From Nitrospinae bacterium RIFCSPLOWO2_12_FULL_45_22 (GTDB taxonomy: Bacteria > 2-12-FULL-45-22): 11,250 nucleotides of DNA. Positions 6,514 to 11,250 of the stretch are shown here, one piece after another. Position numbers and translations under genes: made by a program. Below the pieces are notes generated by a model. That model made no database searches and had not been told where the DNA came from. It saw only the letters and a program-made list of their open reading frames with translations. Where the stretch lies: assembly GCA_001803565.1 (NCBI GenBank), contig MHDQ01000313.1:1-11250 (forward strand), in the 5' to 3' direction. The stretch's first letter is position 1. Each line of letters begins with the position of its first letter.

Positions 6514-6705
6514 ATGGATGACACAGAGATTAGAATTAATGGGATAGAAGCTTTAAATAAGGCTCTTGGTCCTGCTGCTGCCCTCAGATTCCTTACTCTG
6601 CTCCACCGTGAGCCGACCGACTATGTGGAAATCTCTCGGCGGCTCTATGAGGGACAGACAATAGACGAGATATTTGAAAGGGCAAGGGAGCATTGGAAGG
6701 AATAA
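6514..6705 (+). CDS. Small hypothetical protein in the brnTA transcript
   Basis: The 63-residue product begins 12 bases after brnA with an AAGGCGAAG ribosome binding site, so it is probably co-transcribed with the toxin-antitoxin pair. It contains INGIEALNKALGPAAALRFL followed by a predicted second helix and a C-terminal DEIFERAREHWKE helix. Short proteins with this GLEAL-x-K-x-LGP-x-x-x-RFL pattern occur widely in bacteria, often near toxin-antitoxin genes; no function is known to me. It is entirely soluble and mostly helical, without cysteines or a DNA-binding motif I can identify. It could be an antitoxin whose own toxin is lost, or an accessory to BrnTA. Confidence 0.7.
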   Translation: MDDTEIRINGIEALNKALGPAAALRFLTLLHREPTDYVEISRRLYEGQTIDEIFERAREHWKE

Positions 6706-6894
6706 TCCAGTGGCCGCAATGGCAGATAACACGTCGTGGGCGGCTGGCGCCCAAACCCGTCACTTTAAGCAATCAAAGGCCGTTTGCCGGTGAGGTATCT
6801 TGGCGTACGCAGGTACAAGAAAATTCTGGTTAAGTTTATAACCACAAAGACACAAATTATTGGTTATTGGTTACTGGTGAGATGCCACCCTTAT
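6706..6894. other. Gap with a GC-rich hairpin and short tandem repeat; no gene
   Basis: TGGGCG (6737-6742) and CGCCCA (6748-6753) form a six-pair hairpin with a five-base loop. No run of T follows, so it is not a good intrinsic terminator. Further on, TTGGTTA is repeated in tandem at 6860-6866 and 6867-6873, with a degenerate third unit CTGGTGA. The stretch AACCACAAAGACACAAA (6840-6856) looks like a worn dispersed repeat. The frame of the following lipoprotein is open here, but its first part lacks a plausible start and signal. Confidence 0.4.
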
Positions 6895-7587
6895 ATGCAA
6901 AGGAAGCTGATGTCCTTTTATTTATCGCTTGTCTTAATCATAGTGGGTTGCGGCGGCCAGGGCAGCACCAAGGGTAGTGTGACTGCGGCAGGGGCGGTGC
7001 TCGGTACAGCGGCTATGCCTGGTTTTGGAACCGCAATAGTGGCTGGGGTAGGATGGGGTGATGAGAGGGCTGTCAATGAAGGAGAGGCCCAAAGCCATAG
7101 GGAAGCGATAAGGGATGAGGTACAGAAGCAGATAGATTTGCAGCAAAAGCTCCTGGCACAAGGCCTGCACTACTCAAACATTACTGAAAACATGACCAAA
7201 GAATTTGCTTCAGAAATAGAAAAAGGCAGGTTAGCAATCTTTGATAATGGAGCAGGTTTAAATCTTTACCTTAATGAGACCTTTTTCTTTCCCCAAGCTA
7301 AAACCCTCAGTAAAGAGGGTAGGGTTATATTCCACAAGATATATGAGAAAATATCTCCTACCCCACAGGTATTATTTATAGTTGAAGATAGTAATGACAG
7401 CCGTAAAAATGACTCCGGACAAAATATCTGGTCTGTAGCGAGTTTTTTGCATCAAAAAATGCCCCTCAAACCCAAGCAGGTTCTGGTTAAGAGCAATGGT
7501 AAGCTGCTAAATATTTCCCGCAAGGCCGCCGCCCTTCCTCCTAAGGCTTATTCTGTTAGAATAATCCTCATTTCCCCCAGCACCTAA
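6895..7587 (+). CDS. Putative lipoprotein with glycine-rich segment and OmpA-like C-terminus
   Basis: The first 19 residues form a lipoprotein signal: basic MQRK, a hydrophobic core (FYLSLVLII) and a lipobox VGC with the lipidated cysteine at 19. Residues about 25-55 are rich in Gly and Ala (AAGAVLGTAAMPGFGTAIVAGVGWG), as in glycine-zipper proteins. A charged helical part follows (about 60-105). The last ~120 residues recall an OmpA-like peptidoglycan-binding domain: GLNLYLNETFFFPQAKTLSKEG, a central helix and a VLFIVEDSNDS strand, then SVASFLHQKM. The usual GHTD and R of the peptidoglycan site are not recognisable, so binding may be lost or altered. ATG 6910, with AAGGA six bases upstream, is an alternative start, but it removes the basic N-terminus. 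It should sit in the cell envelope. Confidence 0.65.
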   Translation: MQRKLMSFYLSLVLIIVGCGGQGSTKGSVTAAGAVLGTAAMPGFGTAIVAGVGWGDERAVNEGEAQSHREAIRDEVQKQIDLQQKLLAQGLHYSNITENMTKEFASEIEKGRLAIFDNGAGLNLYLNETFFFPQAKTLSKEGRVIFHKIYEKISPTPQVLFIVEDSNDSRKNDSGQNIWSVASFLHQKMPLKPKQVLVKSNGKLLNISRKAAALPPKAYSVRIILISPST

Positions 7588-7841
7588 GTGCTTCATTTCA
7601 TAAATACAGTTACGTATTATGCCTATTTTTAACCTTTCCTGTATTCCTGGTTTCCTTATCATAAGCACTTTCTCTCAAATACGTCACCGTAATTATGGAT
7701 TAGAGCACCTAAGACTTCTTTGATCATGATAGGAGCAGATGCTATTTGCCCTACCAGCTTGGTCAACAATATAGGACTAGAGGCTTGGCCCTAGCCCGAT
7801 TAGCCCAAATAACAATTGATTTCAGGGCTATAAAAATTTTG
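7588..7841. other. Intergenic stretch with short repeats and a coding-like minus-strand remnant
   Basis: AGCACCTAAG occurs at 7579-7588 and again at 7704-7713. AGCAC-CTAA-GTGCT (7579-7592) is a small hairpin at the lipoprotein stop, without a T run. On the minus strand a frame from TTG at 7766 to a stop at 7659 reads as a protein-like 35-residue segment, LTKLVGQIASAPIMIKEV followed by LGALIHNYGDVF, with no start signal. TAGCCC (7801-7806) is inverted as GGGCTA (7825-7830). No RNA gene or attC site is recognisable here. Confidence 0.35.
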
Positions 7842-7870
7842 TTGACAAAGTATTCTTTCTGGGGTATTTT
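7842..7870 (+). promoter_or_regulatory. Sigma-70-type promoter for the CopG/MazF operon
   Basis: TTGACA (7842-7847), a perfect -35 consensus, is followed after 17 bases by TATTTT (7865-7870). The predicted start of transcription falls about seven bases later, at or next to the ATG at 7877. There is no ribosome binding site directly before that ATG, so the antitoxin message is probably leaderless. Confidence 0.65.
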
Positions 7871-7876
7871 TGTAGT

Positions 7877-8107
7877 ATGAAAGTCAAGACATCTATAACC
7901 TTGTCTGAAGATTTACTGAAAGCGATCGACGAATATGCAGGGGAATACAAAAACAGGTCAGAATTCATCGAAGATGCTGTCCGGGCTTTTATCATACAAT
8001 TGATCCGCAGCCAGCAAGATGCCAGAGACCTTGAGATTATCAATCAGCATGCGGATTATTTAAACCGAGAAGCAGCGGATGTTCTTACCTATCAGGTCGC
8101 TCTGTGA
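7877..8107 (+). CDS. Ribbon-helix-helix (CopG-type) antitoxin
   Basis: The 76-residue product starts with the ribbon-helix-helix fold: strand VKTSITL, helix [15 protein letters not shown], turn [15 protein letters not shown] (to about residue 45). The strand would bind DNA as a dimer, here the gene's own promoter. The helical C-terminal part ([20 protein letters not shown]) is the expected binding region for the toxin encoded next to it. The stop codon TGA overlaps the toxin start GTG (GTGA), implying translational coupling. Gene order antitoxin-toxin and overlap are typical of MazEF-like modules with RHH antitoxins. Confidence 0.85.
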   Translation: MKVKTSITLSEDLLKAIDEYAGEYKNRSEFIEDAVRAFIIQLIRSQQDARDLEIINQHADYLNREAADVLTYQVAL

Positions 8108-8442
8108 AACGTGGTGAATTGTATCGTGTTGTTAACCCTTCAGCCAAGGATCCCAAAAAATCCAGAGTCTTTGTTGTTGTAAGTCGCCAAGTTCTCATCG
8201 ATTCTCGTTTCTCCACAGTCATTTGCGCCCCGATTTATTCAGCTCATGACGGTCTTTCCACTCAAGTCATAGTTGGGGTGGATGAGGGATTGAAGCATGA
8301 TAACACTGTTCACTGCGATGAGCTTGTGAGTTTGCCTAAGTCGCTTCTGACCAACTTTGTCGGATCGCTCTCTCCACAAAAAACCGAAGAGCTTAATAGG
8401 GCTCTAAGTATAGCCTTGGATATTCGGGATTTAAAGGGCTAA
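8104..8442 (+). CDS. mazF: MazF/PemK-family mRNA interferase toxin
   Basis: The 112-residue protein has the MazF signature: [11 protein letters not shown] at the N-terminus, [10 protein letters not shown], the [10 protein letters not shown] strand, and a C-terminal [12 protein letters not shown] segment followed by a helix ([18 protein letters not shown]). MazF toxins cut single-stranded mRNA at short motifs and arrest growth; the adjacent ribbon-helix-helix protein is the antitoxin. The start is GTG 8104, overlapping the antitoxin stop. The stop codon TAA at 8440-8442 lies inside the left core of the attC site that follows, as is common for integron cassette genes. Confidence 0.88.
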   Translation: MKRGELYRVVNPSAKDPKKSRVFVVVSRQVLIDSRFSTVICAPIYSAHDGLSTQVIVGVDEGLKHDNTVHCDELVSLPKSLLTNFVGSLSPQKTEELNRALSIALDIRDLKG

Positions 8443-8527
8443 CAAGTCAGTCAAGCTGACGTCGTGGAGCGTGGTTTGCTTTTTCTGGAGGGACAGCGGT
8501 CGGCGCGGCTGACTTCCGTTGTTATAC
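8437..8527 (+). repeat. Integron attC recombination site following mazF
   Basis: The 91-bp site has full attC geometry. Left core GGCTAAC (8437-8443); 10-base spacer AAGTCAGTCA (8444-8453); stem arm AGCTG-a-CGTCG (8454-8464) with one unpaired A; loop; complementary arm CGGCGCGGCT (8501-8510, two G-T pairs); 10-base spacer (8511-8520); right core GTTATAC (8521-8527). The unpaired base and the 7+10 spacing on both sides equal those of well-known attC sites such as those of aadA cassettes, and AACAAGTCAGTCAAGCTGAC strongly resembles their left half. GTTATAC deviates from GTTRRRY at one position. The site lies at the end of the toxin gene, the expected cassette position. Confidence 0.75.
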
Positions 8528-8531
8528 GGAA

Positions 8532-8558
8532 AGATTTCTCACGGCGCTCGAAATGACA
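8532..8558. repeat. Dispersed 27-bp repeat, second copy of the family in the MITE-like element
   Basis: This stretch matches 1727-1753 at 20 of 27 positions without gaps, sharing the AGATT start and the GCTC...AATGACA end. The family (often written on the other strand, beginning TGTCATT and containing GAGCG) is scattered in intergenic regions of many unrelated bacteria. Here it lies between the attC site and the end of the oppositely oriented oxidoreductase gene. Confidence 0.55.
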
Positions 8559-8583
8559 AAGAACCTGAACTGTTACGAATTTT

Positions 8584-11133
8584 TTATGCCTTATAAATTC
8601 TTACTTTTTGGCATAGATCCAGATTATTGGTGGGCATATCAGTATGCTCCAGGTCAATGGGCTGGAGCTCGCATACCCGCGCCCCTTTGCCTTTGGCAAT
8701 CGGGAGCCCTTCTGCCCAATGGCCACAATTATTAGCTATCCCCAGGGCCTCGGGATGGATCCCTTCGGTCAACCTGACCCGCCCTTTTATCTTATAGCCA
8801 TCTATGGATTCTATCCAGATCAGGTCACCATCTCTTATACTACGCCTTTTCCCTTCGCCGGCATTGATGACTACATAGTAAGTCCAGGGGTCCAGCTCTG
8901 AAAGCTCATTCAGCCAGGGGTTCTCCATAGTCCAGGAGAAGGTATGCCAGGCTACCCGATAATAGAAGGCATAGAAATCATATCCCGCTTGCTCCACCAA
9001 ATGCGATGGGCAAGGCTTCCAATCGGGCAAAGGCTGATAATCGCTGATATCCCAGTTGATACCCAACTCGCTGGTAATCTTCTTGATATCTTCCCCTACC
9101 CGTAAAAAGTATTCAAAATAGATAGGTATCCGGACATCCACAAAGGCCCGCCAATAGACTTCTTCTACCTTCTTAGGCCATTTGATCAGGCCATGCTCCT
9201 TGAACCACTCTAGCCCATGCCCTGGTCCAAAATATGACTTGGCCCACCGGTCTACAACCTCTTCCCAGGAATATTTGCCATTGGGCTCCAGCATATATGG
9301 CCCGGTTAGACCACCAGCAAAATTGATCACAGCATAAAAATCCTCCAGGAACCCTATCCGCTCAGCCAATTCTAATAAGACCTCATTAGATGATCGGATA
9401 CTGGCAGGTGGTTCAACTACTGGCTGTCTTATCTGCCAGGCCCATTCCCCTCGGCCGCCCGGGAAGTTGAAGATAAGGTTGTTTATCGGGTAAGTATCGA
9501 GTCGTTCCAGATAGCAGGCATCAGGCAAGACAATATCAGAAAAGTCAGTAGTCTCATCCAGGGTGAGGTTAAAAGAGACAATGAAAGGGATATTTTTGAG
9601 GAAATTAGCTATTATCTGAGGATTACCCAGGCTGAACAAGAGATTAGAGCCAAAGTTTATCATAACCCCGGCACCATAGGGCACCCCCCATTTCTCTGGA
9701 TCCAGGACAGTTAAGACCGGCATGTATGAGCCAATGGCCAGGGGAAGAAATTCTGATAGGGTAAGGGATTCCGGCGATTTGACTTCGCCCGGGGGGAAGG
9801 GCACCGTCGGTACTACCCAGGTCCCAGTGACCATAAGACCATCCGGGCCGGGCTTAGGGATATAATTGGGCCGGCCCGTCTCTGGATGACCATGACATAC
9901 CGGGTTAGTACCCAGGATCCCACCCGGGACATCACATGCCCCCATCAATAAGTTTAACAATTCCAGGGACATACAGGTAAGGAGGGAGTGTTTATGGCCC
10001 TGGGCCCCTTTAAAATATACAATGGCTGCGGGCCGGTAAGGCAGCTCCTTGCCCTCGATATTAATGGTGCTACCGATGCGGGCTGCCTGGCCAAATTCCT
10101 GTGCCAGCCGCCGGATGGTATGGGCCGGTATGGTAGTTATTTTGGCGGCCTCTTCTGCGGTATATGGTTTTATATGATCTTTTAGCTTCTGGAAGGCAGG
10201 CTGCGCTTGAATCCCCTGGATTTCATAGCTCCCTTCCAGGGCATAATCCTTTATTGAAGGATCATCATAGACCTTCGCCTTGCCCTCAACGGTATCCCAT
10301 ACCAGGGGCTTGCCAGTCTCTTTATCCCTAAGATAATAGCCATCAGGTCTGATCAGATACGGGGCATTAGTATGGGTTTTGAGATGTTCGGCATCATAAA
10401 TACCCAGCTCATTAACCAGGGTGTTAATCATAGCCAGGGCCAATGCTGCATCTGTCCCTACCTTTATCGGTATCCATTCATCGGCTTTTTCGGCCGCTGC
10501 ATTGAGCATGGGGTCTACTACTACTACCTTCATACCCCGCACCCGGGCATCAGCACACCTCTGGGATATAGTACTGAAGCTGTAATAGGTCGCAAAACCG
10601 ATATTGCAGCCAAATATTATAAGATAATTACAATGGTCGTAATCCGGTATCTTGTTCCAGGAGGCATGGAGCAGGCAGGAGAAGAGGTGCTCTCCATTGC
10701 CGCAATGGATACCAGCACCCGAAGGGTACCAGTTAGGCGTGCCGAAGGCGGTAGCAAAACAGAGCGAGTTTAGCATAGGCCCTACATTGGCTACTGAACC
10801 GGTTATTATTAACTTCCTGGGGTCTTCCTGCCTTACCATCCGAAGCCCCTCTGCGATAGTGTCCAGGGCCTCTGCCCAATCAATCTCTACCCACTTAGGG
10901 TCTATCCCAATCCCTTTCTCTGGATTGCTCCTTTTTAAAGGTCTTTTAACCCGGTAAGGGTCATAAAGGGTCATTATGCCCGAAAGACCCTTGGGGCATA
11001 AGCGGCCCAGGCCGGCAGGACTATTGGGATTTCCTTCAATCTTCACCAGGGTCCCATCCACCTGGTGTGCCATTATCCCGCAACTGTTATAACACATACT
11101 GCATGCCGAGGGTATCCAGGTACCTTTATCCAT
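8584..11133 (-). CDS. Molybdopterin oxidoreductase (DMSO reductase/CISM family) catalytic subunit
   Basis: The 849-residue protein is a complex iron-sulfur molybdoenzyme catalytic subunit holding a bis-MGD molybdenum or tungsten cofactor. The N-terminal 4Fe-4S site is C11-x2-C14-x3-C18-x27-C46 (CSMCYNSC ... CPKG). C144 in GAGIHCGNGEH is the likely metal ligand. Further family segments are VVVDPMLNAAAEKADEWIPI, GTDAALALAMINTLV, DFSDIVLPDACYLER and a C-terminal dinucleotide-binding domain (RSIRDGDLIWIES, NNCGHWAEG). No Tat signal precedes it, so it is cytoplasmic. The residue corresponding to the catalytic Asp of acetylene hydratase, next to the cluster, is Tyr here, so that reaction is not indicated; the substrate is unknown. 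AGAGGAG lies 8 bases before ATG 11133. It follows an amidohydrolase gene by 22 bases, in one operon. No iron-sulfur or membrane subunit follows it in the window. Confidence 0.9.
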   Translation of the reverse strand: MDKGTWIPSACSMCYNSCGIMAHQVDGTLVKIEGNPNSPAGLGRLCPKGLSGIMTLYDPYRVKRPLKRSNPEKGIGIDPKWVEIDWAEALDTIAEGLRMVRQEDPRKLIITGSVANVGPMLNSLCFATAFGTPNWYPSGAGIHCGNGEHLFSCLLHASWNKIPDYDHCNYLIIFGCNIGFATYYSFSTISQRCADARVRGMKVVVVDPMLNAAAEKADEWIPIKVGTDAALALAMINTLVNELGIYDAEHLKTHTNAPYLIRPDGYYLRDKETGKPLVWDTVEGKAKVYDDPSIKDYALEGSYEIQGIQAQPAFQKLKDHIKPYTAEEAAKITTIPAHTIRRLAQEFGQAARIGSTINIEGKELPYRPAAIVYFKGAQGHKHSLLTCMSLELLNLLMGACDVPGGILGTNPVCHGHPETGRPNYIPKPGPDGLMVTGTWVVPTVPFPPGEVKSPESLTLSEFLPLAIGSYMPVLTVLDPEKWGVPYGAGVMINFGSNLLFSLGNPQIIANFLKNIPFIVSFNLTLDETTDFSDIVLPDACYLERLDTYPINNLIFNFPGGRGEWAWQIRQPVVEPPASIRSSNEVLLELAERIGFLEDFYAVINFAGGLTGPYMLEPNGKYSWEEVVDRWAKSYFGPGHGLEWFKEHGLIKWPKKVEEVYWRAFVDVRIPIYFEYFLRVGEDIKKITSELGINWDISDYQPLPDWKPCPSHLVEQAGYDFYAFYYRVAWHTFSWTMENPWLNELSELDPWTYYVVINAGEGKRRSIRDGDLIWIESIDGYKIKGRVRLTEGIHPEALGIANNCGHWAEGLPIAKGKGARVCELQPIDLEHTDMPTNNLDLCQKVRIYKA

Positions 11134-11155
11134 AGCTTAACTCCTCTTATATTTA

Positions 11156-11250
11156 TTAAAGGTTCAACAGTCTTTGGGCATTGCCGCCCAGTATGGCTTC
11201 TATTTCCTCCTGGCTAAAGTTAATACCCGGGGGGGCATTTTGGGGTAAGT
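11156..11250 (-). CDS. C-terminal end of an amidohydrolase-family protein (partial)
   Basis: On the minus strand the frame entering at the right edge ends at TAA (11156-11158). Its last 30 residues include INFSQEEIEAILGGNAQRLL followed by NL. The pattern I-x-x-IL-x-GNA-x-RLL-x-L is the usual C-terminus of amidohydrolase family 2 (ACMSD-like metal-dependent hydrolases and decarboxylases). Most of the gene is outside the window, so no active-site residue can be checked. Only 22 bases separate it from the oxidoreductase start, so the two are probably one transcription unit. Confidence 0.65.
   Translation of the reverse strand, partial: LPQNAPPGINFSQEEIEAILGGNAQRLLNL

Noticed and set aside
6722-6790. 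Possible third attC site with left core AGATAAC
   Set aside because: There is a GGGCG/CGCCC hairpin, but no matching GTT core at the right distance and no paired arms around it.
7809-7840. attC-like left half AAATAACAATTGATTTCA
   Set aside because: Resembles the left core and spacer of attC, but no complementary arm or right core follows before the promoter.
8553-8735. Plus-strand 60-codon frame at the end of the oxidoreductase gene
   Set aside because: It is almost wholly antisense to the conserved C-terminal domain of the oxidoreductase.
10372-10957. Plus-strand frames of 133 and 101 codons
   Set aside because: Antisense to the conserved N-terminal half of the oxidoreductase; cysteine- and proline-rich shadow composition.

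Overview
The window looks like a chromosomal stretch of an anaerobic, probably diderm bacterium of moderate GC content. The DUF362 protein and the soluble CISM-type molybdopterin oxidoreductase next to an amidohydrolase suggest anaerobic metabolism. A lipoprotein with a glycine-rich segment and an OmpA-like C-terminus suggests an outer membrane. No rRNA, tRNA or phylogenetic marker is present, so the phylum is not determinable; the dispersed GCTC(A/G)-AATGACA repeats are of a kind shared by several unrelated groups.

Layout. (1) Positions 1-2456, plus strand: the end of a DUF362 protein, a DEDDh exonuclease fused to a WYL-like domain, and a metallo-beta-lactamase-fold hydrolase. A 134-bp MITE-like element with inverted ends and a 9-bp target duplication sits exactly at the exonuclease stop codon and separates two genes that would otherwise lie 18 bp apart. 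(2) Positions 2457-8530, plus strand: an accessory island. It holds a two-gene restriction-modification system (PD-(D/E)XK nuclease, then a fused type I-like methylase-specificity protein), a BrnT/BrnA-like toxin-antitoxin pair with a third small gene, a lipoprotein, and a CopG/MazF toxin-antitoxin pair. A 95-bp attC-like cruciform follows the restriction system, and a site with textbook integron attC geometry follows mazF. No integron integrase is in the window. (3) Positions 8584-11250, minus strand: a large molybdopterin oxidoreductase preceded by the tail of an amidohydrolase-family gene, spaced as an operon.

How the genes work together. The left and right blocks look like resident metabolic and housekeeping genes. 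The middle block is a defence and stabilisation island: the restriction system and both toxin-antitoxin pairs are addictive modules, a typical content of integron-style cassettes. The most noteworthy items are the type IIH-like restriction system with fused M and S parts, the attC sites without a visible integrase, the palindromic operator-like sequence before the restriction gene, the MITE insertion, and the exonuclease-WYL fusion.
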